Shown one piece after another: positions 33,075 to 40,151 of a DNA stretch of 47,219 nucleotides. Position numbers and translations under genes: made by a program. This stretch comes from Opitutia bacterium (GTDB lineage Bacteria > Verrucomicrobiota > Verrucomicrobiia > Opitutales > Opitutaceae). The stretch spans positions 1 to 47,219 of the forward strand of contig CANJIU010000079.1 of the NCBI GenBank assembly GCA_947474365.1. Direction: 5' to 3'. The notes under the pieces were generated by a model. That model was not told where the DNA came from. It ran no database searches and saw only the letters and a program-made list of their open reading frames with translations. Position 1 is the stretch's first letter. Every line of letters begins with the position of its first letter.

Positions 33075-33653
33075 TTACGGCGTGGGCGCCGGCTTTGGCG
33101 GATTGATCATGATGTGGGCGCGATGCGTGCCGGGATCCATCATCCACGGACCACCGGGCGTCGCCGGGACGAGCGGAATGCCGGTGGTCTCGGGCGTGGC
33201 ATACGGAATGTAGACGACGTAGCGGGTGTAGAGACCGGCCACTTCGCCGGTCTCCTTGTTCGGCTTTCCCACCGACACGTTCAGGACGCCGCGGTCGGGC
33301 ATTTTCAATTTGCCGGACTTCACCTCTTCCTCGCGGATTTTCAAAATCTCATTGGGCTTCTTGCCCTGGGCCGCGAGCTCCCGGCCCCGGGCCATGAACG
33401 GATCCAGATCCTTGTGGTAGCACGCGACACTGAAGTCCTTCTTCTTCGGGTCGCTGGCCAGGCAGATGAGATTGTTTGTACCCTTGCGCAACGTCACGAC
33501 CGCGCCGCTTTGATCGTAGCCGAGCACGGTCGCGGCCGCCTGTTCGGCCTTGGGAGCCGCGAGGAGCGCGGTTTTGATCTGCCATTCTGCAGACGGGACC
33601 TCGGCGGCGAATCCGAGTGAGGTGAGACAAAACAAGGCGAGGCGGGCGTTCAT
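33075..33653 (-). CDS. Small exported protein of unknown function
   Basis: A 192-residue protein from the ATG at 33653, chosen because it begins a signal peptide (MNARLALFCLTSLGFAAEV). The mature part has LRKGTNNLICLASDPKKKDF, ACYHKDLDPFMARGRELAAQ, then Pro/Gly-rich strands with TRYVVYIPYATPETTGIPLV and HIMINPPKPAPTP at the end. I do not recognise a family with certainty. Lys-rich and soluble, probably periplasmic. A frame extension to 33743 adds no plausible leader. Confidence 0.7.
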   Translation of the reverse strand: MNARLALFCLTSLGFAAEVPSAEWQIKTALLAAPKAEQAAATVLGYDQSGAVVTLRKGTNNLICLASDPKKKDFSVACYHKDLDPFMARGRELAAQGKKPNEILKIREEEVKSGKLKMPDRGVLNVSVGKPNKETGEVAGLYTRYVVYIPYATPETTGIPLVPATPGGPWMMDPGTHRAHIMINPPKPAPTP

Positions 33654-33845
33654 GAGGTTCACGTTATTGGGGGGATCTTTTGGCTGATTTGACCGGACGG
33701 TCGCGTCGACGAGGAAAAGGGGAGGCGACGCGATTCGTTGCAAAGGTGGTGGTCCAACCGGCTCCCGGGTGCAAGCGCGCGTTGGAGGCCGGGTGGAGGA
33801 TCAACGCGCTGGACGCCCGCTGTACAACGTGGCTGAAGTTTTCCG

Positions 33846-35945
33846 ATGAAACGTGGTTTCGCCTGGCTTCTTGCCCTGTTGTCGTCCGCTGCACTCCGGG
33901 GAGGCGAGCCGCCGGTCCCGCCTTCGCCGTACGGCCCGCTGCCCACGGAGCGGCAGCTGCGGTGGCATGCGTTGGAGACGTACGCGTTTGTGCATTTCAC
34001 GGTGAATACCTTCACGGACCGCGAGTGGGGGCTGGGCGACGAGTCACCGGCGGTGTTCAATCCGTCCGCGTTTGACGCCGATCAGGTCGTACGCACGGCG
34101 AAGGAGGGCGGATTGCGTGGCGTGATTCTGACCGCCAAACACCACGACGGGTTCTGCCTGTGGCCGTCGCGATTCACCGAGCACTCGGTGAAAAATTCTC
34201 CCTGGAAGAACGGTCGCGGCGACGTCGTGCGCGAGATGGCCGACGCGTGCCGGCGGGCCGGCCTCGCGTTTGGCGTGTATCTTTCGCCGTGGGATCGCAA
34301 TCACCGCGACTACGGGCGTCCCGAATATCTGACATACTACCGCAATCAGCTCCGCGAGCTGCTCACGAATTACGGCCCGCTCTTCACGGTGTGGTTCGAC
34401 GGCGCGAACGGCGGCGATGGCTATTACGGCGGTGCGAATGAGAAACGCAGCATCGACAACCGCACCTACTACGACTGGCCGAACACGTGGGGCATCGTGC
34501 GCGAGCTGCAGCCGATGGCTTCGATGTTCAGCGATGCGGGACCCGATTTTCGCTGGGTGGGCAACGAGAACGGCATCGCGGGCGAAACCTGCTGGGCGAC
34601 GTTGGACATGACGAAGCCGACGCGTTATCCCGGCGGCGGCTCCGCCGGACTCAACGCGGGCGAGCGCCCCGGCACGCAATGGCTTCCGGCGGAATGCGAC
34701 GTCTCGATCCGGCCGGGCTGGTTTTACCACGCGAGCGAGGACACCGCGGTGAAGACGCCCGCTCAGCTCCTCGACATCTACTACAAATCCGTCGGGCGCG
34801 GCGCGGATCTCAATCTCAACCTGCCGCCCGATCGCCGCGGCGTGATTCACGAGAATGATGTGAAGTCGTTGCGCGAGTTTCGGCGTCTCCTCGATCTGAC
34901 CTTTGCGAAGAATCTCGCCGCGGGGGCGAAGCTCACCGCGAGCAACGTCCGGGGCGGAGCGGAAAAATTTTCCGCTGGCCGCGTCCTCGATGGAAAGCGC
35001 GACACCTATTGGGTTACCGATGATGCCGTGACCACACCCGAACTCGTGGTGGAGTTCGGTGCCGCAACCACCTTCAATGTCGTCGACCTCCGGGAATATC
35101 TCCCGCTGGGCCAGCGGGTCGAGGCGTTTGCCGTCGATGCGTGGCGCGACGGACGGTGGGAAGAATACGCGGCCGGCACGAGTGTGGGAAACCGCCGGCT
35201 GCTGCGTGGGGCGCGCGTGACGACGACGAAGGTGCGTCTGCGCGTCACGCAGGCGCCGGTCGCGCCGGCGATTGCGGAATTTGGGGTGTACGCGGAGCCG
35301 GTGTTGCTCGATGCGCCGACGATTGTGCGCAACCGCCAGGCGCTCGTCTCGCTACAGGCGAGCACGGCGGCGGTGGTCGTGCGCTACACGACGGATGGCA
35401 GCGAACCGACGGCAGACTCACCGCTGTTTTCCGCTCCGTTTCCGTTGCCACGAGGTGGGACGATCCGGGCGAGGACGTTCTCGGCCGAAGGCGAACGCGC
35501 AGGTGACACCGCAACGCGTCGCTTCGGGGTGTCCAAGGCGCGTTGGAAAGTGCTGTCTCCGGTGGGCGATGGGCGCGTCAAGGAGTCGCCCCGGCAGATG
35601 ATCGACGACGCCCCGGCCTCGGTGTGGCGGGCGGGAAAGGCCGGACCAGTGGAAGTCACGATCGATTTGGGCGAGGCGCTGACGATCGAGCGGTTGAGTT
35701 ATCTGCCGCCGGGCGAGGGCGGGGCGCGGGGTGTGGTCGACCGCTACGAGTTTTCGACGAGCGTCGACGGCAAGACATGGACGCCGGCGGCGGCGGGGGA
35801 GTTTGCCAATATCCGCGCGAACCCAGTCGAGCAGGAGGTGGCGCTGCATGGGCCGGTAAGCGGCCGTTTTGTCCGGTTTGTCGCGCTTCACGCGCTGGAC
35901 GATTCGCCACCGGCGATTGCGGAGATTGGCGTGATCGGGCGGTAG
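33846..35945 (+). CDS. GH29 alpha-L-fucosidase with discoidin-type domains
   Basis: A 699-residue secreted enzyme that would remove alpha-L-fucose from glycans. Signal peptide 1-19; GH29 catalytic domain about 30-350 with ILTAKHHDGFCLWPS, GVYLSPWDRNHRDYG and nucleophile D185 in PLFTVWFDGANGG. After it come a first F5/8 type C-like module (about 355-480, TASNVRGGAEKFSAGRVLDG), a chitobiase-type Ig module (VRYTTDGSEPTADSPLF) and a second F5/8-like module to the end (VKESPRQMIDDAPASVW). The acid/base Glu is variable in this family and I did not place it. Downstream of it is a repeat and the glucokinase gene on the same strand. Confidence 0.93.
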   Translation: MKRGFAWLLALLSSAALRGGEPPVPPSPYGPLPTERQLRWHALETYAFVHFTVNTFTDREWGLGDESPAVFNPSAFDADQVVRTAKEGGLRGVILTAKHHDGFCLWPSRFTEHSVKNSPWKNGRGDVVREMADACRRAGLAFGVYLSPWDRNHRDYGRPEYLTYYRNQLRELLTNYGPLFTVWFDGANGGDGYYGGANEKRSIDNRTYYDWPNTWGIVRELQPMASMFSDAGPDFRWVGNENGIAGETCWATLDMTKPTRYPGGGSAGLNAGERPGTQWLPAECDVSIRPGWFYHASEDTAVKTPAQLLDIYYKSVGRGADLNLNLPPDRRGVIHENDVKSLREFRRLLDLTFAKNLAAGAKLTASNVRGGAEKFSAGRVLDGKRDTYWVTDDAVTTPELVVEFGAATTFNVVDLREYLPLGQRVEAFAVDAWRDGRWEEYAAGTSVGNRRLLRGARVTTTKVRLRVTQAPVAPAIAEFGVYAEPVLLDAPTIVRNRQALVSLQASTAAVVVRYTTDGSEPTADSPLFSAPFPLPRGGTIRARTFSAEGERAGDTATRRFGVSKARWKVLSPVGDGRVKESPRQMIDDAPASVWRAGKAGPVEVTIDLGEALTIERLSYLPPGEGGARGVVDRYEFSTSVDGKTWTPAAAGEFANIRANPVEQEVALHGPVSGRFVRFVALHALDDSPPAIAEIGVIGR

Positions 35946-35957
35946 GTGGTATGGGAG

Positions 35958-36021
35958 CTGGGGACGCGACGCCCTCGTCGCGTTTCAGTCGCACCCCGCG
36001 CCACGGGCATCGCGGCCGCAG
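35958..36021. repeat. Dispersed GGGGACGCGACGCC repeat, copy C
   Basis: Left arm 35958-35982 is identical to copies A and B. The right arm (about 35996-36021) is a degraded version of that of copy B. It starts 12 bases after the fucosidase stop, where a transcription end structure would be expected. Confidence 0.7.
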
Positions 36022-36149
36022 TCGCGCGGGTGCCTCGCGCCATTGTTGTTTTGGTGAAATCTGTGGGTTGGAGCTGCGCTACGGGTTGCGCACGCTGCAA
36101 CGGCGGATTGCCAAGCGCCGCGTGGCACCCTTGTGTCGCCCGCTCCCAC

Positions 36150-36887
36150 ATGAAAGCTCTCGGCATCGACATCGGCGGGTCCGCCATCAAAGGCGCGCCC
36201 GTGGACACCCTCACCGGCAACCTCCTCGCGGAGCGGCATCGCATCGCAGTGGACAAGACCATGACGCCGGCGCAGCTCGCCGGGGCGGTCGGTGAACTGT
36301 CGGCCCATTTCAAGTGGCGTGGTCCGATCGGCGTGGGGTTTCCCGGAGCGGTCGAGGACGCGACGATTTGGACCTCGGCTAATCTTCATCCGAAATTTGT
36401 CGGCTGCGACGGCGCGAAACTTTTTGGCAAGGCGACGGGTTGTCCGGTCGCGATGATCAACGACGCGGCAGCTGCGGGCGTTGCCGAGATGCATTTCGGC
36501 GCCGGGCGGGGATTTTCCGGCAAGGCGCTGCTGCTCACGCTCGGCACGGGCGTCGGTTCGGCGCTCGCGTATCAGGGCGTGGTGGTGCCGCTCGAACTCG
36601 GGCATTTTTCGTGGAAACACGGCAAGTCGGCGGAGAAGCACATCGCGGCCTCGGTGCGGGAGGAAAAAGATCTGAATTGGAAAGAGTGGGGCGGCCGGCT
36701 GCGCGATTACATCGCGGAGATGGAACGGCTGCTCTGGCCCGAGCTGATCATCATCGGCGGCGGCGTGAGCGCGAAGCACGCGAAGTTTTTCAAGTACATC
36801 AAACCCCGCGCGAAACTTGTCCCGGCGGAGTTCCTGAACCAGGCCGGGATCGTCGGCGCCGCACTGTGGGCGGTGGAGAAAAAATAA
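36150..36887 (+). CDS. ppgK: Polyphosphate glucokinase (ROK family)
   Basis: A 245-residue ROK kinase that phosphorylates glucose using polyphosphate and/or ATP. Visible motifs: phosphate loop LGIDIGGSAIKG (4-15), GVGFPGAVEDATIWTSANLH, catalytic Asp in VAMINDAAAAGVAEM, and LTLGTGVGSALAYQG. The phrases LELGHFSWKHGKSAEKHIAA and EWGGRLRDYIAEMERLLWPE are typical of PPGK rather than of sugar-responsive ROK repressors, and there is no DNA-binding domain. The start at 36150 removes the repeat-derived frame extension upstream. It is close to carbohydrate genes but convergent with RraA. Confidence 0.88.
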   Translation: MKALGIDIGGSAIKGAPVDTLTGNLLAERHRIAVDKTMTPAQLAGAVGELSAHFKWRGPIGVGFPGAVEDATIWTSANLHPKFVGCDGAKLFGKATGCPVAMINDAAAAGVAEMHFGAGRGFSGKALLLTLGTGVGSALAYQGVVVPLELGHFSWKHGKSAEKHIAASVREEKDLNWKEWGGRLRDYIAEMERLLWPELIIIGGGVSAKHAKFFKYIKPRAKLVPAEFLNQAGIVGAALWAVEKK

Positions 36888-36898
36888 CCGCCGGGAAC

Positions 36899-36915
36899 GC
36901 GGGCGGTCCGCCCGC
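36899..36915. terminator. Hairpin between convergent genes
   Basis: GCGGGCG-GTC-CGCCCGC is a perfect seven-pair stem with a three-base loop, 12 bases after the glucokinase stop and 15 bases before the end of the RraA-like gene. There is no T run, so it is a weak bidirectional terminator candidate. Confidence 0.45.
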
Positions 36916-36929
36916 ATCCAGGCGTCCGC

Positions 36930-37685
36930 TCAGAAGTAGCCGCCCTTGTCTGTGATCTCTCGGATCGTCTGCCCCTCGGCGACCCAGCCGAAGATCTTTT
37001 TCTCATTGGCGCGGATCTCCTCGGCGCGCACGAGCACCTCGTAGGCGATGTCGCGCGGCACGACGACCACGCCGTCGATGTCGCCGAGGATCACGTCGCC
37101 GGGTTTGATCACGACGCCACGGATCATGATCGGCGTCTGGTAATGGGTGATGAGGCAGCGGCCGAGGCTGCCATTCGGGATGCGGTATTTGTAGAAGACG
37201 GGAAAATTCTTCTCGAGGATCTGGTGCGTGTCGCGGATGCCGCCGTCGATGAGCGCGGCCTTCACGCCTTTGCCGACGACGGTCGCGGTCATGACGCCGC
37301 CCCAGAGCGTGGCTTTCTCGTCGTTGGTGGTGTCCCAGACGACGAACGCGCCTTCGGACATCTCGTCGAGCATCTGACCGCGAAAGGTCATCTCGCCCGT
37401 GATCTTCACATTGGGCGCGCTCTTCACCGTGAACGCGATGCCGGCAACCGTCCGCTCGGGGCGCAGTGGAATGAGTTGGCCGATGCCCTGGTCGAGGAGC
37501 GCGTGCTCGCGGAGGACGTCGCTGATCGCGCCGGTGTAGAGCTGCTCGTAGCGAGCAAGCAGTTCCTTCACCGGGACGGGGAATTCTGTGGTCGAAACCG
37601 ATTCGCGCGCGGCGATCAGCTTCTCAAGTTTCATCATCTTGGCTTCCTTTTGCAGGAGGCCTTCGGGCTTTTCGGAGGGAGTCAT
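36930..37685 (-). CDS. RraA-like aldolase/decarboxylase family protein
   Basis: A 251-residue member of the RraA/4-hydroxy-4-methyl-2-oxoglutarate aldolase family (once named dimethylmenaquinone methyltransferase). Core motifs: GAISDVLREH, GGVMTATVVGKGVKAALIDG, GIRDTHQI (with the conserved Asp that binds metal) and GDVILGDIDGVVVVPR. Such proteins act on pyruvate-type keto acids, which would fit uronate breakdown next to UxuA, but a specific substrate cannot be read. A start at residue 17 (37637) has a better ribosome site, AAGGA with suitable spacing before two ATGs, and is a good alternative. Confidence 0.85.
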   Translation of the reverse strand: MTPSEKPEGLLQKEAKMMKLEKLIAARESVSTTEFPVPVKELLARYEQLYTGAISDVLREHALLDQGIGQLIPLRPERTVAGIAFTVKSAPNVKITGEMTFRGQMLDEMSEGAFVVWDTTNDEKATLWGGVMTATVVGKGVKAALIDGGIRDTHQILEKNFPVFYKYRIPNGSLGRCLITHYQTPIMIRGVVIKPGDVILGDIDGVVVVPRDIAYEVLVRAEEIRANEKKIFGWVAEGQTIREITDKGGYF

Positions 37686-38154
37686 GAATAGGGATGGAAC
37701 GACTTCGATTTATTGGTGGACGGTAAATCCCCGGAGGATTTCACCACAGAGAAACGGAGACTCCGAGAACCAGGAAATCTTCCGGTTGCGCGTCCCATCG
37801 GCCTGACTTTGTGAGACTCGGCGGGCGCATCTCGCTTTTTGGACTGGCGGAACATGCCATCAGTCACCTTCGTGCTGACGCTGGAGCCGCGACGCCCCCG
37901 TCGCGGTTTCGAACCACGCGACGAGGGCGTCGCGTCCCCAGTGTCGAGAAATTCACCGCAATTCTTGGCGGTTCGCTCATCGCGAACTTTCCCGTCTGCG
38001 ATGAGCAGACCCCAAATCGAACTCCGCAGACGATGAGGCGAAGGGGTGACCATAGTTTCGCGCCATTGGCGAAACTCTTCAGCGGTTCCACCCTCTTCAG
38101 TTGCTTTGGTTGCGGCGTCAGCCGCGCTGGGTCTCTGCGGTGAGTCCATCGGCT
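37686..38154. other. Intergenic region with repeats
   Basis: No convincing gene on either strand. It contains copy D of the dispersed repeat and, near its ends, two inverted scraps of the ACCxCAGAGACxCAGAG-type repeat often seen in environmental PVC genomes (37743-37767, ACCACAGAGAAACGGAGACT; 38127-38146 in the opposite sense). The promoter of RraA must lie in its left part. Confidence 0.5.
37881..37941. repeat. Dispersed GGGGACGCGACGCC repeat, copy D (inverted)
   Basis: Right arm 37917-37941 is the exact reverse complement of the 25-base left arm of copies A-C. Left arm 37881-37906 starts CTGGAGCCGCGACGCCCC. This copy runs opposite to copy B and has arms of equal length. Confidence 0.8.
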
Positions 38155-39123
38155 TCAGGTGTAGGCGATGCCCGCGGTGTCGAGGATGCCCTTCATGTAG
38201 CCGAGGGCGAAGAGACGTCCGAGGTAGGCGTAGCCGTGCGGCAGGTCTTCCTCGCCGGCGAGCGACGGGACGTGGTCGACGCGGATCGGTCCGCGAAAGC
38301 CGATTTCGTGATAAAGCCGTAGCATCGCGGGCATGTCGGTCGGGCCGGCGTCGTGAAACGTCTCCGTGAAGTCCGCCGCCGTGCCCTCGATGTCGCGGAA
38401 ATGCACAAACGCGATCCGGTCCGCGAAGCGCCGCGCCGTGGCCGCGACGTCGCATCCCATCGCCAGAAAATTCGCCTGACAAAACGTGATGCGGTGTGAG
38501 GGCGAATCACTCAACGCCATCGCGCGGGCGAATCCCTCGGGGTTCGAAAAAATCCGGCCCACGCCGCGCAGCGGCGAGAGCGGCGGATCGTCAGGATGTA
38601 GCCCAAGTTTCACGCCGGCTTTTTCCGCGGCGGGCAACACGGCGCGGAGGAAATACGTGTAGTTGTCCCACAGTTTTTCCTCGGTCACGCGATCATCCGG
38701 TGCGACTGGAGTGGGATCGAGCGCACTGAGTTGGAATCGATTCGTGAGGGCGCCGCCGCGGGTCGGCACGTGCGTGTTCGTGCGGCACCAGCCGATCGTC
38801 GCCATGAAATTGTAGCAGAGCAGCGGAATCCCAAGTTCCCCCATGTTGGCCAGCATGCGGGCATAGAGCCGGAGATCCTCGTCGCGGCCGTCGAGCCCGA
38901 GCTTGATCCGGCGCATGTCAAACTCGTCGCCCTCGAGGCCCGCCAGCGTGATGCCCGCGTTGGCGAAATTCTCCTGCACGGTGCGCAACGCGTCGATGTC
39001 CCACGGCGCAGCGAGCCCCGTGTCGCGCGGATGGCACCGGGCGATGGCGTGCGTGACGCCGACCTGGCGCGAGTAGTCCCACGAGCGGTCGCGCTTGGGG
39101 GGGAGAAAATCGGTCAGAATCAT
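38155..39123 (-). CDS. uxuA: Mannonate dehydratase
   Basis: A 322-residue TIM-barrel enzyme that dehydrates D-mannonate to 2-keto-3-deoxygluconate in glucuronate catabolism. Metal-site and family motifs: GLHPDDPPLSPLRGVGRI (H176), ITFCQANFLAMG (C215), FVHFRDIEGT (H241, D244) and RVDHVPSLAGE. It is shorter than the E. coli enzyme (about 394), as usual for non-enteric UxuA. It follows the IclR-type gene by 18 bases on the same strand, so the regulator and enzyme probably share one promoter and the regulator probably senses a uronate intermediate. Confidence 0.9.
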   Translation of the reverse strand: MILTDFLPPKRDRSWDYSRQVGVTHAIARCHPRDTGLAAPWDIDALRTVQENFANAGITLAGLEGDEFDMRRIKLGLDGRDEDLRLYARMLANMGELGIPLLCYNFMATIGWCRTNTHVPTRGGALTNRFQLSALDPTPVAPDDRVTEEKLWDNYTYFLRAVLPAAEKAGVKLGLHPDDPPLSPLRGVGRIFSNPEGFARAMALSDSPSHRITFCQANFLAMGCDVAATARRFADRIAFVHFRDIEGTAADFTETFHDAGPTDMPAMLRLYHEIGFRGPIRVDHVPSLAGEEDLPHGYAYLGRLFALGYMKGILDTAGIAYT

Positions 39124-39141
39124 GGGCGCGGTGTTCCGCCA

Positions 39142-39933
39142 TCAGGCAGCGGACGCGTTGGACTGGCCGGCGATCAACTGGGTGCAGCCGCCCGCGGTGA
39201 ACTTGAGTTCGCGTATGATCGCGGGCCGAACCGCCGGATCGAAATCCTGCGGGAAACCGAGCACGGTCACCACGCCCACGAATTCGCGTTCGCGGCCGTG
39301 CAGGGGGGCCGAGAGCGTATTGATGTGGGGCTGGTAGGAGCCGCTGTCGAAGCAACAGCCCTGGCGGCGGCATTCGCGCACCCGGCGCAAAACGTCCTCA
39401 CGTTTTTGATGGCGCCACACCTCGGCCGGGGCGTCCTCGAGAATACGGGCCACCTCGTCTTCGCCGAGCGCGGCCAAAAACGTCGCGCCACTCGAACCGA
39501 TCGCGAGGGAGACGACCGAGCCGACGCGGGACGTGATGGCGGTGCCCTTGGGCGAGCTGGCGCTGTGAATGGTCACGGCGTCGTCGACTTGCCGCACGGT
39601 GAGCTTGGCGGTCAGGCCGGTGGTCTTCGCCAACTGAGCGAGCGGATTCCGTACGGTCTCGATGAGCAGTTCGTGACGGAGAAGGGGGCGGAGAAGCGGC
39701 ACGAGTCCGAACGACAATTCAAACGTGCCGTTGGCGCCCGACCGCAGCCAGCCCTCGGCGACGAAGGACTGGAGGATCCGATAACACGTGGTGGGTGAAA
39801 TCTTCAGCGTGGTCGCGAGGCTCTTGGTCGTGACGGCTCCGTTGCCCTGGGCCACCGCCGCCAGCACGTGGATGGCCTTGCGCAGCACCGGTACGGTGTG
39901 GGTGGGTTTCGCTTGGTTGCGGGAGAGGCGCAT
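39142..39933 (-). CDS. IclR-family transcriptional regulator
   Basis: A 263-residue regulator. Winged helix about 14-75 (VPVLRKAIHVLAAVAQGN, LATTLKISPTTCYRILQSF) and effector domain about 85-250 (AKTTGLTAKLTVRQVDDAVT, GSSGATFLAAL, ECRRQGCCFDSGSYQPHINT, SAPLHGREREFVGVVTVLGF). IclR proteins act as dimers on palindromic sites; KdgR-type members control pectin and uronate genes. It is first in an operon with uxuA and divergent from a TonB receptor gene. A 10-base inverted pair lies in the shared promoter region, starting five bases before its own ATG, which fits autoregulation. Confidence 0.9.
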   Translation of the reverse strand: MRLSRNQAKPTHTVPVLRKAIHVLAAVAQGNGAVTTKSLATTLKISPTTCYRILQSFVAEGWLRSGANGTFELSFGLVPLLRPLLRHELLIETVRNPLAQLAKTTGLTAKLTVRQVDDAVTIHSASSPKGTAITSRVGSVVSLAIGSSGATFLAALGEDEVARILEDAPAEVWRHQKREDVLRRVRECRRQGCCFDSGSYQPHINTLSAPLHGREREFVGVVTVLGFPQDFDPAVRPAIIRELKFTAGGCTQLIAGQSNASAA

Positions 39934-39937
39934 ATTC

Positions 39938-40040
39938 TCTATTGAAACGATAAGGCAGGAGCGGGGCGCGGGCGGGCGCGAGATGTGCTCGAACGCTACG
40001 CGCCAGGCGTCAAGCCCTCAATCGCCAAATTTTCAATAGA
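39938..40040. promoter_or_regulatory. Inverted operator half-sites for the IclR-type regulator
   Basis: TCTATTGAAA (39938-39947) and its exact reverse complement TTTCAATAGA (40031-40040) lie 83 bases apart between the divergent IclR-type gene and TonB receptor gene. The AT-rich sites stand out in the GC-rich context. TATTGAAAC recalls half of a KdgR box. Binding at both could loop the region and repress both promoters. Confidence 0.5.
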
Positions 40041-40151
40041 AGAAAAAGAAGTTCATTAACGGTATTGACCGCGCCGGACGCAGCGCGGGATTCTCCTGCA
40101 GGCTTCCCCGCCGCGCCGTCCCACGATCGCTGTGCCCCAAACCCCTCCGCC

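Noticed and set aside
37682..38482. Minus-strand open frame over the repeat region and the end of uxuA
   Set aside because: It is formed by repeat sequence plus an alternative frame of uxuA and has no domain-like content.
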